Origin: Pedobacter glucosidilyticus DSM 23534
GTDB taxonomy: Bacteria > Bacteroidota > Bacteroidia > Sphingobacteriales > Sphingobacteriaceae
DNA length: 64,000 nucleotides
Direction of reading: 5' to 3'
Assembly: GCF_000425145.1 (NCBI RefSeq)
Contig: NZ_AULF01000003.1
Coordinates: 62,001-126,000 of the forward strand
Made by a program: the position numbers and the translations under genes. Position 1 is the stretch's first letter, and each line of letters opens with the position of its first letter. The notes below the pieces were generated by a model that saw only the letters and a program-made list of their open reading frames with translations, was not told where the DNA came from and ran no database searches. This document shows, in pieces, positions 24,651-35,234 of the stretch.

Positions 24651-24922
24651 AATTGTAGTTTGGTTTGTTTTAACGAGTAATAAAATTGTTTCTGCTTATC
24701 GCTTAAATGGCTATCCTCTAACTCTAAGCCTTTAATTAATTCTGCCAAAGCATTTATCTTACTTTCTAAATTGGAGAACTTATTTACAACCACCATTTTA
24801 CTGGTTTCTATAATACAAAATCCGGTTTTAAAATTACCCTTCTCGTACCTTACTTTGTAGCCAAAATCTTTTAAAAGATTTTCTAATTTTTCTAATGTGT
24901 GCTGGGTGATGCTTAAAGACAT
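24647..24922 (-). CDS. Small conserved-looking protein of unknown function
   Basis: I do not recognise the family. The product is 91 residues, soluble and alpha/beta, with 'LENLLKDFGYKVRYEKGNFKTGFCII' and a C-terminal helix. It lies 3 bp after lolA and overlaps the MBL-fold gene through TTGA, so ftsK, lolA, this gene and the hydrolase form one transcription unit. Confidence 0.8.
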   Translation of the reverse strand: MSLSITQHTLEKLENLLKDFGYKVRYEKGNFKTGFCIIETSKMVVVNKFSNLESKINALAELIKGLELEDSHLSDKQKQFYYSLKQTKLQF

Positions 24923-24925
24923 AAT

Positions 24926-25579
24926 TTATCTTAAATCAACTACTTCAACGCCTGGATATTTTGCTGCTTCAAATGTAAATAAGCTAGGTGATACTTTTAC
25001 ATTAGGTACAAAAGTTTGGATGGTATAAGCGTAAATATTACCATTTTTATCAAAAACAGAGAAAGAATATAACTGTTTGCTTTGCTTATCTATTTGTAAT
25101 TTAATTTTAGAAAAAGACCTGTTGCTAAGCGGAGCCAGCTCTATATTATGCAAAATTTTAGCTCCGGCTTTTACATCACCGGTATACACATATTTAAAGC
25201 CTTTTTCGTAAATGGTAAAAATTTGTGCCGGGTTTAAAGCATCAGGACTATTATCAATCTCGCTAACCTGTACCTCTTTATCCTCTTTCAGATAGGTCCA
25301 TTGTACCTTACCATCAGAAATAAGCTCTTGTGAAGGCAAAATAGCTTTAAATTTATTGGTTTTAGATTGTATGTATAAAGTTCCCTTTTGGTTATCACGG
25401 GTGTTGTTTTGCCTGTTTAGATAAGAATAAGTAAAATCTGCTTTCACCACATTATAGCTCCTAAATTTCTTACTTACGTCGGTTAAAATAGCTTTTGCTT
25501 TTGCATCTGGCTGGGCAAAAGCACCCTTAAAAACAAATAATAAAACAGCAATTAACAGGCTTATCTTCATCTTCAACAT
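24926..25579 (-). CDS. lolA: LolA-like periplasmic lipoprotein carrier
   Basis: A protein of 217 residues with a signal peptide ending 'LFVFKGAFAQ'. The mature part has the LolA half-barrel pattern 'FRSYNVVKADFTYSYLNRQ', 'KGTLYIQSKTNKFKAILPSQ', 'LISDGKVQWTYLKEDKEVQV' and 'KLQIDKQSKQLYSFSVFDK'. LolA carries lipoproteins from the inner to the outer membrane. It follows ftsK by 6 bp, an order I associate with Bacteroidota. An alternative ATG lies three codons in (25570). Confidence 0.9.
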   Translation of the reverse strand: MLKMKISLLIAVLLFVFKGAFAQPDAKAKAILTDVSKKFRSYNVVKADFTYSYLNRQNNTRDNQKGTLYIQSKTNKFKAILPSQELISDGKVQWTYLKEDKEVQVSEIDNSPDALNPAQIFTIYEKGFKYVYTGDVKAGAKILHNIELAPLSNRSFSKIKLQIDKQSKQLYSFSVFDKNGNIYAYTIQTFVPNVKVSPSLFTFEAAKYPGVEVVDLR

Positions 25580-25585
25580 AAAATT

Positions 25586-28183
25586 TTATTTGTTCATATT
25601 ATCCAAGAACTGTTCCAAAGCATATTCATCAGGAATTAAAACCTCTCTCGCTTTGCTTCCTTCAAAAGGCCCTACTACCCCTGCAGCTTCTAGCTGATCT
25701 ATAATTCTACCGGCTCTATTATATCCTAATTTAAGCTTACGCTGGATTAAAGACGTAGAACCTTGTTGATGCATCACAATTAAACGAGCAGCATCTTCAA
25801 ACATAGGGTCGCGGTCTGATGGATCAAAATCTTTCACACTACCAGGGTCGCTATCATCTCCAACATATTCAGGCAATAAATAAGCCGATGAGTATCCTCT
25901 TTGGTTACCAATAAACTCGGTTACCCTATCTACCTCTGGCGTATCAACAAAAGCACATTGTAAACGAATTAAATCGCTACCGGTAGATAATAACATATCT
26001 CCTTTCCCTATCAGTTGGTCTGCACCTCCAGAATCTAAAATGGTTCTCGAGTCTATTTTAGAGGTAACCCTAAAGGCCAACCTTGCCGGAAAATTGGCTT
26101 TAATAGTACCTGTAATGATGTTTACCGATGGCCTTTGTGTAGCTAAAACCAAGTGGATACCAATAGCTCTGGCTAATTGTGCTAATCTGGCAATTGGTGT
26201 TTCTACCTCTTTTCCTGCGGTCATCATTAAATCTGCAAACTCATCTATCACCAAAACAATAAACGGTAAAAAGCGGTGTCCATTGTTTGGGTTTAGCTTA
26301 CGCTTGATAAATTTCTCGTTATACTCTTTTAAATTTCTTACCCCCGCATCTTTCAGTAAATCATATCGCTGATCCATCTCTACACACAAAGAATTTAAAG
26401 TATGGATAACTTTTTTTGTATCGGTTATGATAGAATCTTCTTCCCCAGGAAGCTTAGCCAAGAAATGTCTTTCTATCTTTCTAAACAAACTTAACTCCAC
26501 CTTTTTAGGGTCTACCAATACCAGTTTTAGCTGCGATGGATGCTTCTTATAAAGTAAAGAAACCAATATGGTATTAATACCTACAGATTTACCTTGCCCA
26601 GTTGCCCCAGCTACCAACATGTGTGGCATTTTGGCTAAATCGGCAATAAAAACTTCATTAGAGATAGTTTTACCTAAGGCAATAGGTAAATCCATCGTAG
26701 TATTTTGGAATTTTTCTGTAGCGATGATAGAACGCATAGAAACCATTTCCGGGTGCTGGTTAGGAACCTCAATACCAATAGTTCCTTTTCCTGGCATTGG
26801 TGCAATAATCCTGATACCTAAAGCAGCTAAACTTAATGCAATATCATCCTCTAGGTTTTTAATTTTAGAGATACGTACCCCCGGTGCAGGGATTATTTCA
26901 TATAAAGTAACCGTTGGACCAATAGTAGCCTTAATTTTTTCTATCTCGATATTATAGTTATTAAGGGTCTCAACAATTTTATTTTTGTTTGACTCTAGCT
27001 CTTCTGCGTCAACAGAAATTTTATTGCTACCGTATTGCTCTAATAAATCTAAAACTGGATTTTTATACGAAGAAAGCTCTAATGTTGGGTCAAAAGCACC
27101 AAATTGTTCTACCAATTCTTCTGCTTTAGCTTCCTCTGGTGTTTTTTCTACCATCAGTTCTACTTCTTCCTCTGGCTCTGTTACCGTTGGTATAATGGTT
27201 TCCAAATCCAGATTAGGCGTATTTCTTATCGGCTGTTCTTTTAACAACTGATTTATAGGTGTTTCGAACTCCTGAACAATATTTTCTTCTTTTGGTTCTT
27301 CTATTTCTATAGAAGCTTTTGTTGGGATGATGACTTCCTGTTGTTGCCTCTTTGTGTTTAGTGGGAACTCCACCGGCTCTGATGGATATTCTTCTTCAAT
27401 TTCTGGTTTTGCAAATCTGATGTTTGCGATATCACCTTCTTCCTCCAGCTCTTCTTCTATTTCTTGTTCTTGATGAGCTTTAATTTTTTTCTCTGGTAAA
27501 TTAAAATCAATATTGTAAGCAATAACCAAAGTACTTAAACCAGCAAATGCCAATAAGCCGCCCACACCCGCAGAACCTATTTGCGCAACCAATATTTGAT
27601 TGAGATAAAATCCAAACTCTCCTTCTAAAAAGTGAGGATATTCTGCAATAAAATGATGAAAATAGGCAATAAACAAAGAAGTATAAACTAGCAAGAAGAA
27701 ACTATAGCCAAAAACTCTTGATACAGGAAAAAGTACTACCTTAAACAGCAATCTGTAGCCTAAAACAACAAAAATGAAGATGAATAAGAAAGAAGCGATA
27801 CCAAACCACTTATAGATAAATTGATGGGCCAATAACGCACCCAATTTACCAGCCCAGTTTTGTATATCAGGGTTTAAAACTCCGTTTGAAGCTAATTCTT
27901 CGGCTGTTTTAAACAAATTTGTCCAGCCGCCATTGGCATCACTTACATAACTTTGGTCTTCTTCCCAAGTAAATAAATAAGAGCTAAAAGCTACAGCAAA
28001 ATATATAGCTAATAGGAGTAAAAACAAACCTACAATCTTTACAAAACGGTCATTATTAAAACTTATGGCCGGAAAATACTCTTTCTTTTCCTTTTTATAG
28101 GGCAAACCTCCCTCTGCATCGGCAGCCGGCTTTCTCTCCTCTCTAAACGTATTGGTTTTAAACTGATTTCCTCTTATGGGCAT
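25586..28183 (-). CDS. ftsK: DNA translocase FtsK/SpoIIIE
   Basis: An inner-membrane division ATPase of 865 residues that pumps the chromosome terminus through the septum. Four N-terminal helices (about 50-215) are followed by an acidic Pro/Glu-rich linker (about 235-370) and the alpha/beta motor, with Walker A 'GATGQGKSVGIN', Walker B 'PFIVLVIDEFADLMM' and 'RLAQLARAIGIHLVLATQRP'. A winged-helix gamma domain closes the protein ('STSLIQRKLKLGYNRAGRII'), which binds KOPS-like sequences. The long antisense frames in this stretch are shadows. Confidence 0.97.
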   Translation of the reverse strand: MPIRGNQFKTNTFREERKPAADAEGGLPYKKEKKEYFPAISFNNDRFVKIVGLFLLLLAIYFAVAFSSYLFTWEEDQSYVSDANGGWTNLFKTAEELASNGVLNPDIQNWAGKLGALLAHQFIYKWFGIASFLFIFIFVVLGYRLLFKVVLFPVSRVFGYSFFLLVYTSLFIAYFHHFIAEYPHFLEGEFGFYLNQILVAQIGSAGVGGLLAFAGLSTLVIAYNIDFNLPEKKIKAHQEQEIEEELEEEGDIANIRFAKPEIEEEYPSEPVEFPLNTKRQQQEVIIPTKASIEIEEPKEENIVQEFETPINQLLKEQPIRNTPNLDLETIIPTVTEPEEEVELMVEKTPEEAKAEELVEQFGAFDPTLELSSYKNPVLDLLEQYGSNKISVDAEELESNKNKIVETLNNYNIEIEKIKATIGPTVTLYEIIPAPGVRISKIKNLEDDIALSLAALGIRIIAPMPGKGTIGIEVPNQHPEMVSMRSIIATEKFQNTTMDLPIALGKTISNEVFIADLAKMPHMLVAGATGQGKSVGINTILVSLLYKKHPSQLKLVLVDPKKVELSLFRKIERHFLAKLPGEEDSIITDTKKVIHTLNSLCVEMDQRYDLLKDAGVRNLKEYNEKFIKRKLNPNNGHRFLPFIVLVIDEFADLMMTAGKEVETPIARLAQLARAIGIHLVLATQRPSVNIITGTIKANFPARLAFRVTSKIDSRTILDSGGADQLIGKGDMLLSTGSDLIRLQCAFVDTPEVDRVTEFIGNQRGYSSAYLLPEYVGDDSDPGSVKDFDPSDRDPMFEDAARLIVMHQQGSTSLIQRKLKLGYNRAGRIIDQLEAAGVVGPFEGSKAREVLIPDEYALEQFLDNMNK

Positions 28184-28206
28184 TCTTATAAGTTTTACTT
28201 CAGGAA

Positions 28207-28214
28207 CAAATATA
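28207..28214 (-). promoter_or_regulatory. -7 box TATATTTG before ftsK
   Basis: Minus-strand TATATTTG fits TAnnTTTG, 23 bp before the ftsK ATG. No -33 box at the right distance. Confidence 0.35.
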
Positions 28215-28346
28215 ATTTAAAGCAAAAGCTTTTATAAAATTATCAGCTTTTTATTTAGAATTTATCATCATCTAAATTTAATTATCCAACTATTTGTTGG
28301 AAGTTAAAAAATTATGCACTAATATTATTCTTTATTAGATAGAAAC

Positions 28347-28997
28347 ATGCAGCATTACGGCTTAGAAGATTTAATAATAAAAGACAACGAAGAGGATATT
28401 AAAGCTTATTTAGCGCAAAACCCGCTTGCTTTAAAAGAAGAAACTAGTCTTGGCGTATCTCCACTTATGTTAGCCTGTTACTATAAAAAACATCGTCTTA
28501 TTAAATTATTTCTTGATTTTTCTGATGATATCAGTTTTTTTGAAGCTTGCTCTGCCGATAAATTTGATACTGTAGCCCATAAAGTATTCCAAAATCCAGA
28601 TATTATAAATGATTTTTCTGAGGATGGTTTTACAGCTTTAGGTTTGGCTTGTTATTTTGGTAATGAGGAAATAGCCCGCTATCTGGTTTTAAAAGGTGCA
28701 GATGTAAATTTACCTGCCAATAATACATATAAAGTTCTCCCTTTACATTCTGCTGCGGCAGGCAACTATACCAACATCTGTCGTATGTTACTAGAAAATG
28801 GTGCTGCTGTAAACGTGGTACAACAATCTGGCATCACTCCTTTACACTCTGCTGCACAAAATGGTAATATAGAACTTATTATTATGCTATTAGAAAAAGG
28901 TGCACATGTAGATGTTAGAATGGAAGGCGGCAAATTACCTGCCGACCTTGCCCGGGATAAAGGTTTCTTAGAAATAGCAGAGATACTAGGTGTTTAA
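28347..28997 (+). CDS. Ankyrin-repeat protein
   Basis: A protein of 216 residues with about five ankyrin repeats; the clearest are 'EDGFTALGLACYFGNEEIAR', 'YKVLPLHSAAAGNYTNICRM' and 'SGITPLHSAAQNGNIELIIM'. No signal peptide or membrane segment, so presumably a cytoplasmic protein-binding scaffold. It stands alone and its stop codon overlaps that of the convergent PspC gene (shared TTAA). Confidence 0.9.
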   Translation: MQHYGLEDLIIKDNEEDIKAYLAQNPLALKEETSLGVSPLMLACYYKKHRLIKLFLDFSDDISFFEACSADKFDTVAHKVFQNPDIINDFSEDGFTALGLACYFGNEEIARYLVLKGADVNLPANNTYKVLPLHSAAAGNYTNICRMLLENGAAVNVVQQSGITPLHSAAQNGNIELIIMLLEKGAHVDVRMEGGKLPADLARDKGFLEIAEILGV

Positions 28998-29215
28998 ATA
29001 TCCCAATATTTTAGCCTTATTTTTCTTACGTAACTGCGTATATCTAAAGTAAATGCAGCTAAAAAATAAAATATAATAGGAAAACCTACAGCTAAAAAAG
29101 AACTGTAAATAAAAAACAGTCTTATTTTGGCAATGGAGATATGGAACCGCTCACCCAGATAGGTACAAACCCCAAAAGAATGCCTTTCAAAAAAAGTAAT
29201 CATACGTTGAAACAT
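28994..29215 (-). CDS. PspC-domain membrane protein
   Basis: A small protein of 73 residues with one PspC domain: 'FGVCTYLGERFHISIAKIRL' followed by a hydrophobic pair 'FFIYSSFLAVGFPIIFYFLAAF'. PspC proteins are inner-membrane stress sensors, but this stand-alone domain lacks the other Psp genes. It lies 4 bp after the DUF2851 gene and is likely co-transcribed with it. Confidence 0.83.
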   Translation of the reverse strand: MFQRMITFFERHSFGVCTYLGERFHISIAKIRLFFIYSSFLAVGFPIIFYFLAAFTLDIRSYVRKIRLKYWDI

Positions 29216-29219
29216 GTTT

Positions 29220-30500
29220 TTACACTTTTAAAATTTTAATTCCAATCCCACAATTTAAGCATTTTTTTTCATCACAATAGTATTTTTTTAATTGTATAAC
29301 CGCCTGTGATTCAGAAGCACTATCAATTTTAAGTCCAATATTGGTAAAATTATCGATAATAACATTTTTTTCGGCCTTAACGTTCTCTAGTAAAGTAGTT
29401 GCATAATCAACAAATTTAGGATTTGATATTTGCTTTCCGTAGTTAAACAACAAAGGTGCTATGGTATTAATTAAGATATGATTAACCGACGCGTCACCAA
29501 TGTTTCTTGATGCTTTTACCGCTTCTTCATCAAAAAGATAATGATTTGCCCAATAAGGATGAACGTTTAAATCACTAAACAACACTTTTAAAGCTTTTAC
29601 ATCTGATGTTGCTGTTACTTTAGAAAATAAATGCTGAGATTGATTAATTAAAGCTGCAAACTGTGCCAGTCTAATGGTTGGAAAATTATCTGGTCTTGTT
29701 TTAGAAAATTTCCATACCGATGGTTCTAAAGGATTTAATTGATATTTCTGGCGAAGAAAATCAAATTCTGCTTTTAACTTTTTCGGATATTCATCCCGAT
29801 AACGCTCATGCAACAAACCAGACATCCCAAAAATTAAAGCTTCTATTTGTAAACTGTTTTGTTTATGCTTGGCCAAAATTTGCTGAGGAAGATTTTTTGC
29901 CAACAACTCAAAAGGCAAACTATTTACTTTAAAACCAAAACTTCTTGCTAAGCCTATATAAAAAGTATCTTCCCAACTCCCTTTTAATTGCTTGTGCAGG
30001 GCTTCAAAATAAGCCGATTTCTCTTCCAACCTTTCTACCACCATCCTATCTAACCATTGCTTGATATAAAATTCATCAACCAATTTAAGCTGCTCAGCAC
30101 AAGGAATTGACTCATTACTGCAAGCTAATCCTTCTATTTTTTGGATGGTTGCTTCTTCAACCCTATGTTTTAAAACTAAAGTTGGGATATAAGTTCCATC
30201 ACTGCGTTGTATGGCTGTATCATCATCCCAAACCACATGTAAAACAACATTATCATAAGCTTTATCATGCTGGTGTTGATGTTTCAACCAGTCTGATGAA
30301 GATAAATGAATTTCTACTGTACCTGCCCAAAGCGTATTGCCTATTTTTATTTTGGCATCATAAAAATCCGGGCCAGCATCAACATTGATATTGCCTGGAT
30401 GAATTATTTCTACCTGTTCTCCTTTAACAGTCCTTAAATCATGAAAATTAAACAGTCTAAACCTCCATATATAATGAAGAATTTTCTCATAGTGAAGCAT
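29220..30500 (-). CDS. DUF2851 family protein
   Basis: A Bacteroidota-typical protein of 426 residues: it starts 'MLHYEKILHYIWRFRLFNFHDL' and has 'HPGNINVDAGPDFYDAKIKIG', 'GTVEIHLSSSDWLKHQHQHD' and a C-terminal 'KYYCDEKKCLNCGIGIKIL' with clustered cysteines that could bind a metal. No established function. It precedes the PspC gene by 4 bp. Confidence 0.88.
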   Translation of the reverse strand: MLHYEKILHYIWRFRLFNFHDLRTVKGEQVEIIHPGNINVDAGPDFYDAKIKIGNTLWAGTVEIHLSSSDWLKHQHQHDKAYDNVVLHVVWDDDTAIQRSDGTYIPTLVLKHRVEEATIQKIEGLACSNESIPCAEQLKLVDEFYIKQWLDRMVVERLEEKSAYFEALHKQLKGSWEDTFYIGLARSFGFKVNSLPFELLAKNLPQQILAKHKQNSLQIEALIFGMSGLLHERYRDEYPKKLKAEFDFLRQKYQLNPLEPSVWKFSKTRPDNFPTIRLAQFAALINQSQHLFSKVTATSDVKALKVLFSDLNVHPYWANHYLFDEEAVKASRNIGDASVNHILINTIAPLLFNYGKQISNPKFVDYATTLLENVKAEKNVIIDNFTNIGLKIDSASESQAVIQLKKYYCDEKKCLNCGIGIKILKV

Positions 30501-30571
30501 AGTTAAAATTAAGATTTTTATTTTTAATTGAAATAAGTCTCTTAATTTCTAACGCTAAAAATTTTTATTGT

Positions 30572-31402
30572 TTAACTGATACCTATTTTTTGCAGCTCGG
30601 CAGCCATTTCTTTTTGTACCAATAAGGCTTGTGCTCTTGCTGCTTCTGCAAAATCTTCTCCGTTTGATGCATAAATAATAGCTCTGGAAGAGTTAACAAT
30701 CAAACCGCAATCAGCTGTTATCCCGTATTTACAAACATCGGCTAAAGAACCTCCTTGTGCGCCAACACCTGGCACCAACAAAAAGTGATGGGGAGCATGT
30801 TTTCTGATTTCTAAAAAAGCTTCTCCCCTGGTAGCACCAACTACATACATCATATTTTCATCTGTTGCCCATTCCTGTGATTTTTTGATAACATGCTCAA
30901 AAAGCATCACATCATGATCTTTTAAGCGCTGAAAATCATGACTTCCCTCATTAGATGTTAAAGCTAGTAAGATTGTCCATTTACCTTTAAAATTAAGAAA
31001 TGGACTTACAGAGTCTTTACCCATATAAGGTGCAACTGTTACCGCATCAAAACTCATTTCAGAGGCGCTTTCATCAAAAAAAGCTTTTGCATACATAGAA
31101 GATGTATTGCCTATGTCTCCTCTTTTGGCATCAGCTATAGAAAAAGTATTTTTAGGCAGGTACTGGTAAGTTTTAATCAAAGATTCCCAACCTTTTAAAC
31201 CATTACACTCATAAAAAGCAGTGTTAATCTTGTAAGAGATACAAAGATCCGCTGTAGCATCAATAATTTGTTTATTAAATTCTAAAACTGGATTATCGTA
31301 TCTGTGTAAATGCTTAGGAATTTTGGTGATATCTGTATCGAGGCCAATACTTAAAAAAGATTTTTTTGATTTTATTTCTCTTATAATTTCTGCTTTGTTC
31401 AT
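30572..31402 (-). CDS. pyrF: Orotidine-5'-phosphate decarboxylase
   Basis: The last step of UMP synthesis, cytoplasmic TIM barrel of the longer (type 2) PyrF group, about 276 residues. The ATG at 31402 fits the family start ([20 protein letters not shown]); an in-frame ATG at 31468 adds 22 atypical residues. Active-site segments are '[14 protein letters not shown]' and '[19 protein letters not shown]' with the catalytic Asp-Lys-Asp, then '[10 protein letters not shown]' and '[10 protein letters not shown]'. Monocistronic and divergent from rho. Confidence 0.94.
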   Translation of the reverse strand: MNKAEIIREIKSKKSFLSIGLDTDITKIPKHLHRYDNPVLEFNKQIIDATADLCISYKINTAFYECNGLKGWESLIKTYQYLPKNTFSIADAKRGDIGNTSSMYAKAFFDESASEMSFDAVTVAPYMGKDSVSPFLNFKGKWTILLALTSNEGSHDFQRLKDHDVMLFEHVIKKSQEWATDENMMYVVGATRGEAFLEIRKHAPHHFLLVPGVGAQGGSLADVCKYGITADCGLIVNSSRAIIYASNGEDFAEAARAQALLVQKEMAAELQKIGIS

Positions 31403-31633
31403 GACCTCTTTTGGTTTTGGCTGCAAATTTGTTAAAAAATAGCTAAGTATTTGAAAAAATAATTGCAAAAAAATTTGAACTTAAAAAATAAATATCTACA
31501 ATTGCAGAGAAATCTCAATTTATCCTTGTCTACGGATTTTTTTTAGTTTTTCTAATATCAAATCTTAGAAATCTTAACAAAAGCTTAAGGGGTAAATTCT
31601 AACAATAAAATCCTTGAACATAATTCATTTTGA

Positions 31634-33226
<1,593 letters not shown>

Positions 33227-33249
33227 ATAGAGAAAAAAGATTAAAGAAC

Positions 33250-33287
33250 AAGGAATAAAGACCATAAGTCTTTTATCTTTATTCCTT
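33250..33287 (+). other. 12-bp perfect hairpin between rho and pssA
   Basis: AAGGAATAAAGA (33250-33261) pairs with TCTTTATTCCTT (33276-33287), 14-base loop. No T-run follows, so it may be an mRNA stabiliser or a processing site rather than an intrinsic terminator. Confidence 0.6.
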
Positions 33288-33307
33288 ACTCCTTTATCCT
33301 CTAAAAA

Positions 33308-33982
33308 ATGATAAAAAAACACATTCCTAATATGCTAACCTGTGCTAACCTTTTCTCTGGTTGTATAGGAATTATATACGCATTTAATGGCGACCTTAAA
33401 ACGGTTGCCTTTTTTGTTATACTCTCAGGAATATTTGATTTTTTTGATGGTTTTGCAGCTCGTTTACTTCATGTAAAATCAGCGATAGGAAAAGAGTTAG
33501 ATTCTTTAGCTGATGTGATAAGCTTTGGTTTTTTACCAGGTGTTATCATTTATCAAATGTTGCAAGGTGTATCCATTCCCTATTTAGCTTATGCTGGTTT
33601 CTTGATTACCGTTTTCTCTGCTTTAAGATTAGCTAAGTTTAATGTAGATGAACGCCAAACAGAAGATTTCATCGGTTTAAATACACCAATGAATACTTTT
33701 TTAGTTATTTCTTTACCATATTTAGCAGATAGCTTTGCTTTTGTAAGCCAGCCTTGGTTTTTAATAAGCTTAACGCTTATTTTGTGCTGGCTTTTAGTAA
33801 GCGAGATAAGATTATTCTCTATGAAAATCAGCAACTTACGCTGGAAAGAAAATCAATATAAATTCATTTTCCTTATTATTTCTGTAGTATGCCTTGCTTT
33901 TCTTAAATTTGCCGCCATACCGCTTATTTTAGTTTGGTATATCATATTATCACAAATACATTTTAGTTATTCAAAAAATTAA
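33308..33982 (+). CDS. pssA: CDP-diacylglycerol-serine O-phosphatidyltransferase
   Basis: An inner-membrane enzyme of 224 residues making phosphatidylserine, the precursor of phosphatidylethanolamine. The CDP-alcohol phosphatidyltransferase signature DGxxARxxxxxxxxGxxxDxxxD is complete across 'DGFAARLLHVKSAIGKELDS' and 'LAD'. Six or seven helices are visible. It follows rho by 81 bp and precedes purS by 51 bp in the same direction. No decarboxylase (psd) gene is adjacent. Confidence 0.93.
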   Translation: MIKKHIPNMLTCANLFSGCIGIIYAFNGDLKTVAFFVILSGIFDFFDGFAARLLHVKSAIGKELDSLADVISFGFLPGVIIYQMLQGVSIPYLAYAGFLITVFSALRLAKFNVDERQTEDFIGLNTPMNTFLVISLPYLADSFAFVSQPWFLISLTLILCWLLVSEIRLFSMKISNLRWKENQYKFIFLIISVVCLAFLKFAAIPLILVWYIILSQIHFSYSKN

Positions 33983-33989
33983 ATTCTTT

Positions 33990-34010
33990 GGTTAAGTTCG
34001 CAACTTAATC
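33990..34010 (+). other. Hairpin between pssA and purS
   Basis: A 9-bp stem (33990-33998 with 34002-34010, one wobble) closes a three-base CGC loop. There is no T-run. Confidence 0.4.
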
Positions 34011-34033
34011 AAATATGACCCTTAAACAATAAA

Positions 34034-34288
34034 ATGAAAAAGTTTTTAGCAGAGATTGATGTAATGCCGCTTAAAGAGATTCTTGACCCTCAAGGTAAAG
34101 CAGTAACCGGAAGCATGAAAAATTTAGGTCTTCCAGAAATTAGCAATGTAAGAATTGGCAGACATATTACATTAGAAGTAGAGGCAGAAAATAAAGAAGC
34201 TGCTTCTGAAAAAGTGGAAACAGCTTGTAAAAAACTTTTAGCTAACCTAATTATGGAAAGCTATAATTTTGAAATAAAAGAAATTTAA
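34034..34288 (+). CDS. purS: PurS subunit of FGAM synthase
   Basis: The small subunit (84 residues) of the PurLQS phosphoribosylformylglycinamidine synthase, needed for ammonia transfer in purine synthesis. It reads 'FLAEIDVMPLKEILDPQGKAV' and 'SNVRIGRHITLEVEAENKEAA', both PurS hallmarks. purL and purQ are not in the window. Its stop codon shares the palindrome TTAA with the convergent Hpt gene. Confidence 0.9.
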   Translation: MKKFLAEIDVMPLKEILDPQGKAVTGSMKNLGLPEISNVRIGRHITLEVEAENKEAASEKVETACKKLLANLIMESYNFEIKEI

Positions 34289-34656
34289 TTGTCTTGAGCA
34301 AGAAGCTCTTGCTTCTTCTCTTCTAATTTAACAAATATAGTTTTAAAGACTTCTTGCATTTGGTTGTGCTTTAAAACTATATTTTCGAAATTCTCTTGCT
34401 TACGGGCATTCAACTCTATTTCTGCCATGGTTTCCCTTGCAGATTCTATTCCCATAAAACCTAATGTTGGTTTAATTTTATGTGCTGATTCAGCAATTTT
34501 TTGCCAGTTCTTATTTTCAATTGCCTCTTTTAAATTAACCAGATACCCTGGTGTTTGGTCGAGAAAGATATCAATCATCTCCACCATAAATTCTACATTT
34601 CCGCTAGCCACTTCTTTTAAATATGAAAGGTCAACAATTATTTCATGATTATCCAT
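34285..34656 (-). CDS. Hpt domain phosphotransfer protein
   Basis: A histidine-phosphotransfer protein of 123 residues. The phospho-accepting His is in 'IAESAHKIKPTLGFMGI', the AHxLK-type motif, in a four-helix bundle ('EMIDIFLDQTPGYLVNLKEAI' before it). It would relay phosphate between a hybrid kinase and a response regulator; none is nearby. It lies 4 bp downstream of folK. Confidence 0.9.
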   Translation of the reverse strand: MDNHEIIVDLSYLKEVASGNVEFMVEMIDIFLDQTPGYLVNLKEAIENKNWQKIAESAHKIKPTLGFMGIESARETMAEIELNARKQENFENIVLKHNQMQEVFKTIFVKLEEKKQELLAQDN

Positions 34657-34660
34657 GTAA

Positions 34661-35155
34661 TTAATTTAGTTTAAAAGCTGTTTTCTCTACCTGCAACTTA
34701 TCCTCACAAGATAAATACAAATTCCTCACTGTTTGTTTTAAGCTAGGATGATAAAAATCAGGAATAAGCTCGTTCAATGGGGTTAAAACAAATTTTCTTT
34801 GGCCTATATACGGATGAGGAATAATAAGGTTGCTTGAATTTTGAATAAATTCTCCGTAAAACAATATATCTATATCAATAATACGTTCTCCCCAATGTTT
34901 AATACGCTCTCTTCCCAAGTATAATTCTATCTGCTGTGTTTTTTCTAATAAAGTTTCAGGAGTAAAATCTGTCTTTACACTTACCACCATATTTAAAAAA
35001 TCTGGCTGATGGGTATTACCCCAAGCTGCTGTTTTGTAAATAGAAGAACATGCGCCGATATCCCCTACCTGTTTAGCAATTAAAGCAATAGCTTTTTCTA
35101 AGTTTTTTAACCTATCTCCTAAATTAGTACCTAAACCTAAATAAACCTGACACAT
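34661..35155 (-). CDS. folK: HPPK, folate biosynthesis
   Basis: 2-amino-4-hydroxy-6-hydroxymethyldihydropteridine diphosphokinase of 164 residues, cytoplasmic. Family blocks are 'VYLGLGTNLGDRLKNLEKAI' (4-23), the Asp pair in 'IDIDILFYGE' that binds Mg-ATP and 'IPHPYIGQRKFVLTPLNELI'. It is the first gene of a two-gene unit with the Hpt protein and is divergent from sppA by 79 bp. Confidence 0.94.
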   Translation of the reverse strand: MCQVYLGLGTNLGDRLKNLEKAIALIAKQVGDIGACSSIYKTAAWGNTHQPDFLNMVVSVKTDFTPETLLEKTQQIELYLGRERIKHWGERIIDIDILFYGEFIQNSSNLIIPHPYIGQRKFVLTPLNELIPDFYHPSLKQTVRNLYLSCEDKLQVEKTAFKLN

Positions 35156-35194
35156 AAATGTTGTAACAAATGAAAACCTTGATTGTCTAAAACT

Positions 35195-35202
35195 TATATT
35201 TG
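35195..35202 (+). promoter_or_regulatory. -7 box TATATTTG before sppA
   Basis: TATATTTG fits TAnnTTTG, 32 bp before the sppA ATG. No TTTG at the expected -33 spacing. Confidence 0.4.
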
Positions 35203-35234
35203 TATTTTACATAGTTAAAACATTAATTCTTTTT

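Noticed and set aside
26040-27251. Several 80-130 codon frames opposite ftsK
   Set aside because: They lie wholly within the conserved ftsK motor and linker coding sequence.
31490-31560. Attenuator in the rho leader (ATCC-loop-GGAT followed by a T-run)
   Set aside because: The stem is only four base pairs; too weak to list as a terminator.
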